This document shows, in pieces, positions 52,936 through 61,686 of a DNA stretch of 64,000 nt. Each line of letters begins with the position of its first letter. The stretch's first letter is position 1. The notes under the pieces are model-generated. The model did not search any database and was not told the origin of the DNA. It saw nothing but the letters and a program-made list of their open reading frames with translations. A program made the position numbers and the translations under genes. The stretch comes from UBA4781 sp963674975 (lineage in GTDB: Bacteria; Chloroflexota; Anaerolineae; Anaerolineales; Anaerolineaceae), in contig OY771913.1 of the NCBI GenBank assembly GCA_963674975.1, forward strand, positions 1,674,001-1,738,000, written 5' to 3'.

Positions 52936-52963
52936 ATTATCTATGGATTGGGGAAAAAGTCAA
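52936..52963 (-). promoter_or_regulatory. Promoter of the pheST leader
   Basis: Minus strand: -35 TTGACT (52963-52958), 16-base spacer, -10 GATAAT (52941-52936), about 20 bases before stem I of the T-box. Confidence 0.7.
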
Positions 52964-52970
52964 GCAAACA

Positions 52971-53000
52971 AAAAGGAGTGCGTGTGAAAGCACTCCTTTT
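52971..53000 (-). terminator. Rho-independent terminator of the VOC gene
   Basis: An 11-bp perfect stem AAAAGGAGTGC/GCACTCCTTTT with an 8-base loop, followed on the minus strand by TTTTTGTTTG, 8 bases after the stop of the VOC gene. It insulates that gene from the pheST promoter. Confidence 0.88.
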
Positions 53001-53008
53001 TCTCTTTT

Positions 53009-53416
53009 TTACTCCTTGGGTCCGGTATACACAACCTCGAAAAGGATCTTATCGGGGGATTCGAACATGACCTGGTAGTAGGTTTCTTGCGGACTGCCGC
53101 TGAATTCAGGTCGGTGGCAGGGTGTGCCGAAAAGCGCTGAGATTGATTTCCCTTTTAAGTAAGTGACCGCCTGGTCTACTTCAGCCTGTTTCTCGACGGA
53201 AATCGCCAGATGGTTCATCCCGATCCCATCATAGTCATTTTTTACATCTTTCAATGGAGCGGTAAACCATAAACTTACCTTGTTTCCGTCCCCAATGCCC
53301 AGCATGTTCTCATCAGAGTAGAGAACGTCCCAATTTAAAAATGCGAAAAAATCTTTATAAAACGGTAAATTCTTTGAGTCGATATTGATTTGAAGATGCC
53401 CTAATTTGCTTTTCAT
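53009..53416 (-). CDS. VOC-superfamily (glyoxalase/bleomycin-resistance fold) protein
   Basis: A 135-residue protein with a single VOC pair: GHLQINIDSKNLPFYKDFF at the N-terminus and GMNHLAISVEKQAEVD near 73, ending YYQVMFESPDKILFEVVYTG. The candidate metal ligands (His in GHLQ, His in NHLAI and Glu in FEVVY) match the VOC pattern. The substrate is unknown. The frame is open 74 codons further, but AAGGAGG ahead of ATG 53416 and a perfect promoter upstream set the start. It is a single-gene unit with its own terminator. Confidence 0.82.
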   Translation of the reverse strand: MKSKLGHLQINIDSKNLPFYKDFFAFLNWDVLYSDENMLGIGDGNKVSLWFTAPLKDVKNDYDGIGMNHLAISVEKQAEVDQAVTYLKGKSISALFGTPCHRPEFSGSPQETYYQVMFESPDKILFEVVYTGPKE

Positions 53417-53455
53417 TATTCCATTCCTCCTTGTTATTGAGTAACAAATATTGGC

Positions 53456-53484
53456 ATTATAAAACAAATGTTCTATTTCGTCAA
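53456..53484 (-). promoter_or_regulatory. Promoter of the VOC gene
   Basis: Minus strand: -35 TTGACG (53484-53479), 17-base spacer, perfect -10 TATAAT (53461-53456), then a leader with AAGGAGG. Confidence 0.8.
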
Positions 53485-53577
53485 GCATATGGCGATACAT
53501 GTTTTTCTTGCAACATATTTCTAAATTATCAAGTATGATTGAATGGATAGTAAAGTTCACTATCACAAGGAGCAGGC

Positions 53578-53940
53578 ATGAAAAATGAGAGGGATGGAAA
53601 TAATGACGAGAATGAATTATTTGAAAGAACTCTTTCAAAAAGTGAATTTACGGAATATCTAAAAAAACTACCCGATTGGAAGATCGTTCATGAAGATAGT
53701 TTGGAAAAATTGATCCGCGAATATGCTTTTGATAATTTTTCTGAGGTTCTTAAATTCACGAAGTCATTAGAGCGATTAGCTCAAGAAGAGGACCATCATC
53801 CGGTGTTGAAATCTACCTGGGGAAAAGTAAGCGTTTATTTATGGACGCATAAGAAAACGGTTATTCAAGAAAAAGATTTTCTAATGGCTTTGAAAAGTGA
53901 CAATTTGTATTCAAAACTAATGAAAAAAGAAAGCGAATAG
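53578..53940 (+). CDS. Pterin-4a-carbinolamine dehydratase (PCD/DCoH)
   Basis: A 120-residue protein that dehydrates 4a-hydroxytetrahydropterin. The active-site pattern is EEDHHPVLKSTWGKVSVYLW near 74-93, then THKKTVIQEKD, giving the His-His-Pro, aromatic, His and Asp spacing of the family; the residue four before the first His is Gln rather than Glu. About 25 extra N-terminal residues are charged. AAGGAG precedes the ATG by 6 bases. No aromatic amino acid hydroxylase is nearby; a role in molybdopterin or in another pterin pathway is possible. The ldh gene follows by one base. Confidence 0.88.
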   Translation: MKNERDGNNDENELFERTLSKSEFTEYLKKLPDWKIVHEDSLEKLIREYAFDNFSEVLKFTKSLERLAQEEDHHPVLKSTWGKVSVYLWTHKKTVIQEKDFLMALKSDNLYSKLMKKESE

Positions 53941-53941
53941 T

Positions 53942-54901
53942 GTGGAAAAGATATGGGGCAATCGCACACGCAAGATCGTGATCATCGGCAGTGGAAAAGT
54001 TGGCACTACTTTTGCGTACACATTGCTTTTAAAGAACCTGGTAAGTGAGATTGTCCTGATAGATATTGATACTGGTCGCACGGAAGGCGAAGTGATGGAT
54101 TTGAATCATGCCATCCCCTTGCTTGATCCGATGCGTATTTACCAGGGTGAATACAGCGATTGCGGGGGAGCAGATATTGTGGTGATCACCGCGGGCAGCG
54201 CCCAACGCCCCGGAGAAACCCGATTAGATCTATTACAGCGCAACATCAATATTTTTAAAAAGATCATTCCACAGGTTATCGAACATACGAAAGATGCAAT
54301 TTTGCTGGTTGCGACCAATCCGGTGGATATTCTCAGCTATGCTACCTACAAAATTTCTACCCTGCCGGCAGGACGTGTGGTCGGCTCGGGCACCATTCTG
54401 GATACTTCCCGCTTCCGCTGGCTGCTTGGTCAATATTTCTCCCTTGATCCACGCAGTATTCATGCTTTTATAGTGGGTGAACATGGTGATTCCGAAGTGA
54501 CAGTATGGTCTTCAGCCAATATCGGAGGTATGTCGCTGGAAGAATACTGCCGTTCTATCGGTTGTGAGATTCCGGCTTCCAAAAGAGAAGAATTGACGAA
54601 TCAGGTGCGCAATGCAGCCTATGAGATCATCCAGCGTAAGGGTGCCACATTTTATGCCGTGGCTGCCGGGTTAGCGCGGATAGTAGAGAGCATTCTGCGC
54701 GATCAGAATTCTGTTCTTTCTGTTTCCAATCTGGTGCCGGGTTATTACGGTATTCAAGACGTATATCTCAGTTTGCCCGCCGTAGTTGGAGAGCATGGGG
54801 TGGAGCATATTCTTGATCTTCCGCTCTCTCCAAATGAAGAAAAAGCGCTGAAAGCATCAGCGCATGTATTGAAAGACCTGCTTGGTCAATTGGAAATTTA
54901 A
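53942..54901 (+). CDS. ldh: L-lactate dehydrogenase
   Basis: A 319-residue NAD-dependent L-LDH that reduces pyruvate to lactate. The Rossmann loop is IIGSGKVGTTFA near 13-24, the specificity loop reads SAQRPGETRLDL (Gln at the position that separates lactate from malate enzymes, then the catalytic Arg), NPVDILSYATYKIS follows, and the catalytic His lies in VGEHGDSEV near 180. It starts with GTG one base after the PCD stop. With no other redox genes next to it, it points to lactate as a fermentation product. Confidence 0.93.
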   Translation: MEKIWGNRTRKIVIIGSGKVGTTFAYTLLLKNLVSEIVLIDIDTGRTEGEVMDLNHAIPLLDPMRIYQGEYSDCGGADIVVITAGSAQRPGETRLDLLQRNINIFKKIIPQVIEHTKDAILLVATNPVDILSYATYKISTLPAGRVVGSGTILDTSRFRWLLGQYFSLDPRSIHAFIVGEHGDSEVTVWSSANIGGMSLEEYCRSIGCEIPASKREELTNQVRNAAYEIIQRKGATFYAVAAGLARIVESILRDQNSVLSVSNLVPGYYGIQDVYLSLPAVVGEHGVEHILDLPLSPNEEKALKASAHVLKDLLGQLEI

Positions 54902-54918
54902 ATCTCAGTAAGTATTGC

Positions 54919-56805
54919 TCAATCCAGAAAAGTCTTTGCCCATAATTCCAGGCAGAGCAATCCCCAGATCGTACGCCCAAATGGCAGTTCCTGATCCAGA
55001 GTATCCTGTACTGCACTGCGATCGAACCATCCCCGTTGTGCTGCGCTGGAGCTCAACAGGGTGTCGCGCACGAATGAGCGGACAGGCTCTTCACGATACC
55101 AGATATTCAGCGGGACGGGAAATCCCATCTTATCCTGCCGTTCAAGAATTTGCTTTGGAATAATGCTGCTGGCTGCCTGGCGCAGGATGTGTTTTGATTG
55201 ACCGCCGGAATATTTAAAGCGGGGAGGGATCGCCGCGGAAAGTTCCACGATACGGTGATCCAGCAGGGGGACGCGCGATTCAAGTGAAACCATCATGCTG
55301 GTGCGGTCTTCTACATGCAGCAGTGCCGGTAGCAGTGTTTTGATATCAAAACGAGTCATTTTATTAATGTAAGAAGCCGGTGCATTGGTTGTAAAAATTT
55401 GGCGGTATTCTTCAAACGAAGAGTAAGAGTTCTTTTGAATGAAATCCATATTGAAGAAGGCGCGGATGCTGTTGCCCCTGTCGATCAACCGGAAATAGCG
55501 TTCTTCCTGCGGACCGAATAAGCCATCTTCCCAGAAATGCCGCATCAATGCCTGGTATCCCTGCAGTTGAGGGAGGTTTGGCAGAATGGTTTGAAAATTC
55601 ACAATATAGCTGGGGTCTTCCTGTGTACCTTCGATCCCACCGCGAATGCATTCTTCCAGATAAGCGATTAAATAGCGTACGTATCCGGCGAATAGTTCAT
55701 CTCCGCCCTGCCCGCCCAGTACGACCGAAACATTTTCTTTTGCCATTTTGGCAACCATTAATTGCGGGAAAATACCGGGTCCGGCAGCGGGCTCATCCAT
55801 GTGATAGATAATGGAGGGCAGGAGATCAACGAATTCCTGTGCGCCCGGGAAGATCTCGTGATGGATGGTGTGATTGTGTTCTGCCACAATACGCGCATAT
55901 TTTGTTTCGTCAAAAAGATTCCCTTCTCGAAAACCGCCGCTGAAGGTATGGATGGGTTGATCCAAATGGCTGGCTGCGAGAGAGGCAACCACCGAAGAAT
56001 CCAGACCGCCGCTTAAATGAGAGCCAAGAGGTACATCTGAACGCAGCCGCAGCTTGATCGAGTCGTCCAACAATTCTGATAATGCCAGTCTGAAATATTC
56101 TTCCGAATGGATGGTATCAACCTGAAAATTCAATTCCCAGTAACATCCGGTTTGTGTTGTTCCATCCTGCGAAATTTCCATCCACCATCCGGGAGACAAT
56201 GAATGGATGTTCTTGAACATTGTTTTTTCGCCCAGACAAAACTGGAAAGAAAGGTAATCCTGCAGTCCGTCCAGGTTCACCTCGGCTTTCAAGTCGGGAT
56301 ACTGGAAAAGAGCTTTTATTTCAGATGCAAAAAGGAATGTTCCATTGCTGTGGTGCCAGTACATAGGCTTAATACCCAGACGGTCGCGAGCTATGAACAA
56401 CTTTTTCTCAATGGAATCCCAGATGGCAAATGCGAACATGCCGTTCAATTTCTGCAGGCATTCTTTTCCTTCTTCGATGAAAAGGTTGAGCAGTACCTCG
56501 GTATCTGAGCGTGATTGGAAAGAATAACCTTTTGCGATCAGATATCGTTTGAGTTCAATGTAGTTGTAGATCTCCCCGTTGTAGACGATCCAGTATCTTC
56601 CGTCCATAGAATTCATGGGCTGATGACCGGTGGAGGTCAGATCGATGATGCTTAACCGGCGGTGTGCCATGCCTATGGATCCTGCTGTGTGGGTTCCAAA
56701 ATCATCCGGTCCGCGGTGGAGCATGGTTTCAGACATAGAAACCAGGGTTTGCAGATCAACCGGTTGATCTGGATCGAAATGCAGGATACCGCAAATACCG
56801 CACAT
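54919..56805 (-). CDS. asnB: AsnB-type glutamine-dependent amidotransferase
   Basis: A 628-residue protein. The N-terminal class II glutaminase has the catalytic Cys2 (MCGICGIL), RRLSIIDL, YNGEIYNY and RSDTEVLL; the C-terminal synthetase has the ATP loop SGGLDSSVVASL near 265 and GGQGGDELFAGYVRY near 375. It looks catalytically complete. The family makes asparagine, but relatives in polysaccharide clusters amidate uronic acids. Here it is the last gene of a sugar operon, 9 bases after the GT2 gene, which favours the second role without excluding the first. AGGAG precedes the ATG. Confidence 0.9.
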   Translation of the reverse strand: MCGICGILHFDPDQPVDLQTLVSMSETMLHRGPDDFGTHTAGSIGMAHRRLSIIDLTSTGHQPMNSMDGRYWIVYNGEIYNYIELKRYLIAKGYSFQSRSDTEVLLNLFIEEGKECLQKLNGMFAFAIWDSIEKKLFIARDRLGIKPMYWHHSNGTFLFASEIKALFQYPDLKAEVNLDGLQDYLSFQFCLGEKTMFKNIHSLSPGWWMEISQDGTTQTGCYWELNFQVDTIHSEEYFRLALSELLDDSIKLRLRSDVPLGSHLSGGLDSSVVASLAASHLDQPIHTFSGGFREGNLFDETKYARIVAEHNHTIHHEIFPGAQEFVDLLPSIIYHMDEPAAGPGIFPQLMVAKMAKENVSVVLGGQGGDELFAGYVRYLIAYLEECIRGGIEGTQEDPSYIVNFQTILPNLPQLQGYQALMRHFWEDGLFGPQEERYFRLIDRGNSIRAFFNMDFIQKNSYSSFEEYRQIFTTNAPASYINKMTRFDIKTLLPALLHVEDRTSMMVSLESRVPLLDHRIVELSAAIPPRFKYSGGQSKHILRQAASSIIPKQILERQDKMGFPVPLNIWYREEPVRSFVRDTLLSSSAAQRGWFDRSAVQDTLDQELPFGRTIWGLLCLELWAKTFLD

Positions 56806-56814
56806 ACTTTTCTC

Positions 56815-57687
56815 CTAAGAATTGATCCTGGTTAGAAAGGTTTTGGGCTTTTTATTCGTTCCATAATAAGATGTAGCCTTTGCCGCATCTTCTTTGTACA
56901 GCGAACCAAGTTTTCGATAGGTATGTTTCCATCCGCCAAACGGCCAGTTGTAGAATAAAGCCAGGAGCAGATATCCTATGGTGGTTACGCTTCCGACCAT
57001 TTTGCTTTTCCCCTGCTTCTGGTCATAGCGCAGCACAAAAGGAACTTCTGCAAAAGAACAACCCATCATCTTGAGTTTAACCAAAATTTCCAGTGTGGAT
57101 GTAAATCCCACCCCTTTTAGCTGTATGAGGTTGTTTCCAAAAATGGCAACTGCATCCTGTATGATACCCACGCGATAAGCGCGAAATCCGCAGGAATAAT
57201 CACGCACTCCTTTAACGTTGAACATAAGCTGCATGAAATAATTAGCGCATCGGCTGATGAAACTCCGATGGAAATCAAGCCCTTTTTGCCCTCCCCCGGG
57301 TCTAAAGCGGGAAGTGTTGACCACATCAAATCCCTCATCCAGCTTCTGGATCAGTTTGAGGATGTACGCCGGTTCGTGTGTGTTGTCCCCTTCCACACGC
57401 ACGATGACATCGTCGCGCTGGCTGTGTGCGGCAATATATTCAAAGCCATCCCTTTCCGTTTCTCCCAATCCGCGATTGATCGGATGAGTGATGACTTTCA
57501 GGGGATAGTCGCTGGTAGCCTCTTTCAAGATCTTCGATGTTTGATCAAAGCTTCCGTCATCTACGACAACAATGGTGTATTCGTATCCTTCTAAACCGGT
57601 CTTTATTTTTTCAAACAGTTTACGTAAAGCCGATTCCTCGTTATAAGCAGGTATAAATGCCCAGATCACAGGTTTATCCCTTTCCAA
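56815..57687 (-). CDS. Family 2 glycosyltransferase (polyprenyl-phosphate sugar transferase-like)
   Basis: A 290-residue GT-A fold enzyme of the DPM1-like GT2 branch: AFIPAYNEESALRKLFEKI at the N-terminus, VVVDDGSFDQT near 40, NRGLGETERDGFEY near 70 and the metal motif VEGDNTH near 99. A hydrophobic segment (TTIGYLLLALFYNWPF) near 240 may touch the membrane. It probably transfers a nucleotide-activated sugar to a lipid phosphate or a growing glycan. It overlaps the end of the dehydrogenase gene by 14 bases. Confidence 0.88.
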   Translation of the reverse strand: MERDKPVIWAFIPAYNEESALRKLFEKIKTGLEGYEYTIVVVDDGSFDQTSKILKEATSDYPLKVITHPINRGLGETERDGFEYIAAHSQRDDVIVRVEGDNTHEPAYILKLIQKLDEGFDVVNTSRFRPGGGQKGLDFHRSFISRCANYFMQLMFNVKGVRDYSCGFRAYRVGIIQDAVAIFGNNLIQLKGVGFTSTLEILVKLKMMGCSFAEVPFVLRYDQKQGKSKMVGSVTTIGYLLLALFYNWPFGGWKHTYRKLGSLYKEDAAKATSYYGTNKKPKTFLTRINS

Positions 57688-58990
57688 GGGAGATTATTTT
57701 AAATCCATTTGAGCCTTGGAGGTCATCAAAAACATGGCGACCGTCAATGATCAAAGGAGTTCTCATAGCTTTTTTTAATTTCACCAGGTCCAGATCACGA
57801 TACATATCATGGGCGGTCATGAGAACAAGTGCGTCGCAGCCTTCTGCCATTTCATAAACATTTCCCTGATACGTTTCAATGAAAGGATCATGAACAGAGT
57901 ATGAAGCATTCTTTTGTTTTAATACTTCAACCAGTTGTGCGGAAGGAGAATTGCGATCATCATCGCTGTTTTCAAGGTAGGCGAATCCCAGGATCAAAAT
58001 CCGGGCGTCTTTTATTTCTTTCCCGAACTGTTTTAATCCCTTCTCAAGTAAAGCGGCTGCATGCAAGGGCATGCTGTCATTGATGGCGCGCGCCGCAGGG
58101 ATGAGAACCAATTCCCTCTTTCCGGCAAGGCTGCTCGCCAGCAGCCAGGGGTCTTTTGGAATGCAGTGCCCTCCCACTCCCGCGCCGGGTTTATGTACGT
58201 TGCGGGCAGGTGTTTTGTTGACCAGTTCGCGCACCTTCCAGGCATCTGCTCCTAATTCCTCACAGGCAAGCGCTACCTCGTTGGCAAAGGCAATCTGCAC
58301 ATCGCGGTAAGCATTCTCAACGGTTTTCACCAATTCCGCCGTGATCCAGTCTGTCAGGTCAAGATCAGCCTTGACGAATTGGCGGTACAGCTTCTGCATT
58401 GTTAGGGCGGTTTGTTCATCCGCTCCGCCGATGACGCGCTGCATGGTTTGAATATTCACCAGCAGTTTACCCGGCATCACCCGTTCAGGGCAGTTTCCCA
58501 GATAAAAATTCCGGTTGAGCTTTCCGCCGGTGCTTTTCTCCAGATCGGGCAGAACGACATTCTGCATGGTGCCCGGTGAAATGGTCGATTCGATGATCAC
58601 CAGAGCGCCTTTCTTTAATACCGGTCCCAGAGAATGCAGGACAGCGCGCAGGGCGCGGTAGCCCGGCTGATGGTTGTCATCAACGGGTGTTTCTACATTG
58701 ACAAAAACCACATCTCTGTCCTGCAGGTCTTGATAGTCACTGGTCGCTCGAAATTTTTTTGCGGAGATAGTTCTATTCAAGAGCTCATCTAGCCCGGGTT
58801 CTTCTCCTTTAATTGGGTTTCCTCCGCTGTTGATGGATGCAACCCGGTCCTGCTTGATATCCAGCCCTAAGACCGAGAAACCTGCATCTGCCAGACTGGC
58901 AGCCAGCGGCAGCCCGACGTAACCAAGACCGATCACCGCGATCTTTGCTGTTTGATCGGAAATTTTTTTGGATAATTCGTTTAGATCCAT
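57674..58990 (-). CDS. UDP-HexNAc 6-dehydrogenase (WbpA/WecC family)
   Basis: A 438-residue nucleotide-sugar dehydrogenase that oxidises C6 of a UDP-HexNAc to a carboxylate. The NAD loop is VIGLGYVGLPLAASLADAG near 19-37, ESTISPGT is near 125, NCPERVMPGKLL near 162, and the catalytic Cys lies in GVGGHCIPKDPWLL near 270. The WbpA and WecC types cannot be separated by eye, but the neighbouring WbpB, E, D and I-like genes indicate UDP-GlcNAc oxidation at the start of the diacetamido-uronate route. The next gene upstream ends one base before this start. Confidence 0.9.
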   Translation of the reverse strand: MDLNELSKKISDQTAKIAVIGLGYVGLPLAASLADAGFSVLGLDIKQDRVASINSGGNPIKGEEPGLDELLNRTISAKKFRATSDYQDLQDRDVVFVNVETPVDDNHQPGYRALRAVLHSLGPVLKKGALVIIESTISPGTMQNVVLPDLEKSTGGKLNRNFYLGNCPERVMPGKLLVNIQTMQRVIGGADEQTALTMQKLYRQFVKADLDLTDWITAELVKTVENAYRDVQIAFANEVALACEELGADAWKVRELVNKTPARNVHKPGAGVGGHCIPKDPWLLASSLAGKRELVLIPAARAINDSMPLHAAALLEKGLKQFGKEIKDARILILGFAYLENSDDDRNSPSAQLVEVLKQKNASYSVHDPFIETYQGNVYEMAEGCDALVLMTAHDMYRDLDLVKLKKAMRTPLIIDGRHVFDDLQGSNGFKIISLGKG

Positions 58991-58991
58991 T

Positions 58992-59990
58992 TTACAATCC
59001 GATCACCTGATGCGTCAGTCCTGACTGCACCATAGCCAGCGCAATTCGCAGCGCCTGGTAGCCGTCTTCGCCCGATACGGGCACAGCAGAATTATTCTTT
59101 ATCGCATCAGCGAAGGCAGATAATTCGACTTTTAGTGGTTCTTTCCGATCAAAAGCAAAGCGCACCATTTTGCCGGGGTTTACCCCGCGGATCGTTTTGA
59201 GAGAATCCCAAATACTGTTGGTAGCCAGGGAATTCTCATAAAAATATAGATCCTGGGTCAGATCATCGATGCGGAACATCCCTTTTTCACCGAGTATATT
59301 GATCTCCCGGATTTTTGTGGGGGTTAACCAGTTGATATTCAATGCAGCGGTGATATTGTTCTTGAAACGGAGTGATGCCAGAAGCAGGTCTTCGTGTTCC
59401 GTATTAATACGCTGTTCCGTTTCGGCATAAACGCGGATAGGCTCTGATTGTGAGAGGTAGCGCATGATATCGATGTCATGCGGTGCCAGATCCACCACCA
59501 CCCCAACGTCTCGAATGCGGGTCGGGAAGGGTCCTTCGCGGTGGCAGACGATCTGGAAAATTCGTCCGAGTTCTTTGTTATCCAGATGTTTTTTCAGTTC
59601 GCGTACCGCGGGATTGAAGCGGACGATATGCCCGACCATTAATTTCCGTTTTGCGGTTTTTGCCGTGGAAATGATCTGTTTAGCTTCTTCTAGGGTGGAG
59701 GAGATCGGTTTTTCAATGAGGATGTTCGCCCCCGCCTGCAGGCAGTCCAATGCTACTGTAGCATGGTTGGCAGTAGGTACGGCAATGGATAGGAGATCGG
59801 GTTTTTCTTTTTCAAGCAGTTCGTGATAATCAGAATATGTATTGATCCTGTATTTTTCTGCAAGCATCTCGCACTGTTTTTGATCAAGATCAGAAGCTGC
59901 CACCAGCTTTACATCCTCCATGCCGGAATAAACACGGGCATGGTTCGCACCCATAGAACCTGTACCGATCACGGCTGCTTTAAGCACCAT
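58992..59990 (-). CDS. Gfo/Idh/MocA oxidoreductase (WbpB/WlbA-like)
   Basis: A 332-residue NAD-dependent sugar oxidoreductase. The NAD loop is AVIGTGSMGANHARVY near 6-21, the family motif is LIEKPIS near 92-98, and the active-site His lies in VVVDLAPHDIDIMRY near 165-179. In the diacetamido-uronate pathway this enzyme oxidises C3 of UDP-GlcNAc uronate so that the next enzyme can aminate it. It overlaps the aminotransferase gene by 11 bases. Confidence 0.88.
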   Translation of the reverse strand: MVLKAAVIGTGSMGANHARVYSGMEDVKLVAASDLDQKQCEMLAEKYRINTYSDYHELLEKEKPDLLSIAVPTANHATVALDCLQAGANILIEKPISSTLEEAKQIISTAKTAKRKLMVGHIVRFNPAVRELKKHLDNKELGRIFQIVCHREGPFPTRIRDVGVVVDLAPHDIDIMRYLSQSEPIRVYAETEQRINTEHEDLLLASLRFKNNITAALNINWLTPTKIREINILGEKGMFRIDDLTQDLYFYENSLATNSIWDSLKTIRGVNPGKMVRFAFDRKEPLKVELSAFADAIKNNSAVPVSGEDGYQALRIALAMVQSGLTHQVIGL

Positions 59991-61074
59991 GTTCCTCCAT
60001 AAACGAATTTATGGTTTCCACGATTCGCTCCCGATCGGCATGACTTACAGAGGGATGAACGGGAATGGAAAGAACTTCCTTTGATGCCTGTTCACTCTGC
60101 GGCAACACGGGGAGGTTGGGAACCAATTTATGAATGAATAACTGCTGGTGAATGGGTACAGGGTAATAGATCTCGGTGCCGATCCCTTTTTCTTGTAAAT
60201 ATTCCCGCAGTGGATCGCGCAGCTCATCTTTAACTCGAATTGTATATTGATGGTAGACGTGGCTGCAGCCTGGTGCTACTGTGGGAATGGTTACCCCTTG
60301 CAGGTGCTTTGAATAGTAAGCAGCATTTTCTCGTCTGATGGCGTTGAACTTTTCTAATTTCTTGAGCTGCTGCAGCCCGATCGCAGCGCTGATATCGGTC
60401 ATGCGGAAGTTGAAACCCAGTTCATCATGATAGTAGCGGCGTTTCATGCCGTGGTTGCGGATCACGCGGCAGCGCTCGGCAAGCTCTGCATCATCCGTGG
60501 TGATCATTCCACCTTCGCCGCAGGTCATGTTTTTTGTGGGGTAAAAAGAAAAAGTGCCTGTACCAAAAGAGCCGGCTTTCTTTCCTTTATATACTGCTCC
60601 GTGACTCTGGCAGGCGTCTTCGATAATTAATAATTGATGTTTTTCTGCAATCTTAGTGATAATGTCCATGTCGCAGCACTGACCGTATAAATGAACCGGT
60701 AAAATTGCACGGGTATGGGGTGTTATGGCACGTTCGATCAAAGATGGGTCGATGTTGAATGTAGATGCATCGATATCCACAAAAACAGGGCTGGCACCCA
60801 CATAGAACATACAGTTTGCCGTGGCAATAAAAGAAAAGGGGGTTGTAATGACCTCATCCCCTTTCCCTATTTCATGGGCAAGCATAGCAATATGCAGGGC
60901 GGTTGTGCCTGAAGAAACGGCAATGGCATATTTGACGCCGCAGAAATCGGCAAATGCTTCTTCAAATGCCTTTACCCGTGGACCCTGGGCAAGAATTCCC
61001 GAGTCCAGTACTTCTAAAACAGCATTCTTTTCTTCATCTTCAAGAATCGGTTTTGCTATGGAAATGTTGTTCAT
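59980..61074 (-). CDS. DegT/DnrJ/EryC1-type sugar aminotransferase (WbpE/WlbC-like)
   Basis: A 364-residue PLP enzyme. The N-terminus VLDSGILAQGPRVKAFEEAF is typical, SSGTTALHIAML near 55 binds PLP phosphate, EDACQSHGAVYKGK near 152 holds the ring Asp, and the Schiff-base Lys lies in FYPTKNMTCGEGG near 181. It should place an amino group on C3 of the oxidised uronate. It starts 15 bases after the acetyltransferase stop and overlaps the next gene by 11 bases. Confidence 0.9.
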   Translation of the reverse strand: MNNISIAKPILEDEEKNAVLEVLDSGILAQGPRVKAFEEAFADFCGVKYAIAVSSGTTALHIAMLAHEIGKGDEVITTPFSFIATANCMFYVGASPVFVDIDASTFNIDPSLIERAITPHTRAILPVHLYGQCCDMDIITKIAEKHQLLIIEDACQSHGAVYKGKKAGSFGTGTFSFYPTKNMTCGEGGMITTDDAELAERCRVIRNHGMKRRYYHDELGFNFRMTDISAAIGLQQLKKLEKFNAIRRENAAYYSKHLQGVTIPTVAPGCSHVYHQYTIRVKDELRDPLREYLQEKGIGTEIYYPVPIHQQLFIHKLVPNLPVLPQSEQASKEVLSIPVHPSVSHADRERIVETINSFMEEHGA

Positions 61075-61089
61075 TGTGCTCCTTCCAGA

Positions 61090-61686
61090 TCATTTTGCAT
61101 AAAAATAGTTTTCCTGACAAATCGGGCAGCGGTAAGCGGTACCGTTCTTATCTTTGCTAGATATTACCAGTTTTGCACCGCACTTGCATACATATCCATG
61201 AAATTGTGCCGGATTTCCAAACACCAGCATGTTGGGGGCAACGTTTTTCGTGACCACACTGCCCGCACCGATCATTGCCCATTCCCCAACCTCAATGCCG
61301 CAGCGGATAGTAGAATTCGCTCCCAGTGATGCGCCGTCGCCGATATATGTTTTAGATACAACCCAGTCGTCACCCAGTTTGGGAGAGCCGTCTTTATTAA
61401 TGGCGCGTGGAAACATATCATTGGTAAAACATACATGCGGACCGATAAAGACCCCGTTTCCAATGGTTACACCATGATACACGGACACATAATTCTGGAT
61501 TTTTACTGCATCCCCGATCACAACTCCACTGTCGATAAAAACACCTTTCCCGAGAATACAATTTTTTCCTATTTTAGCCCCACTTCTTACCTGGCAGGCA
61601 TGCCAGATCTTTGTGCCTTCCCCGATTTGAACGCCATCTTCGATCAATGCGCTCTCATGTGCGAAAAAATTAGTTTCTTTACCCAT
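61090..61686 (-). CDS. Left-handed beta-helix N-acetyltransferase (WbpD/WlbB-like) with zinc ribbon
   Basis: A 198-residue hexapeptide-repeat acyltransferase: [20 protein letters not shown], then repeats such as [19 protein letters not shown] and [20 protein letters not shown]. The FTNDMFPRA segment is a hallmark of the WbpD/WlbB group, which acetylates the C3 amino group. After the usual end ([17 protein letters not shown]) it carries a four-Cys zinc ribbon (CKCG and CPIC), as in some family members. It overlaps the epimerase gene by 8 bases. Confidence 0.9.
   Translation of the reverse strand: MGKETNFFAHESALIEDGVQIGEGTKIWHACQVRSGAKIGKNCILGKGVFIDSGVVIGDAVKIQNYVSVYHGVTIGNGVFIGPHVCFTNDMFPRAINKDGSPKLGDDWVVSKTYIGDGASLGANSTIRCGIEVGEWAMIGAGSVVTKNVAPNMLVFGNPAQFHGYVCKCGAKLVISSKDKNGTAYRCPICQENYFYAK

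Noticed and set aside
53055..53070. GGGGATTCGAACATG, which recalls a tRNA T-arm.
   Set aside because: No cloverleaf can be drawn around it, and it lies in the coding part of the VOC gene.
53417..53638. 74-codon upstream extension of the VOC gene frame.
   Set aside because: It runs through a perfect TTGACG-17-TATAAT promoter, and AAGGAGG marks the start at 53416.
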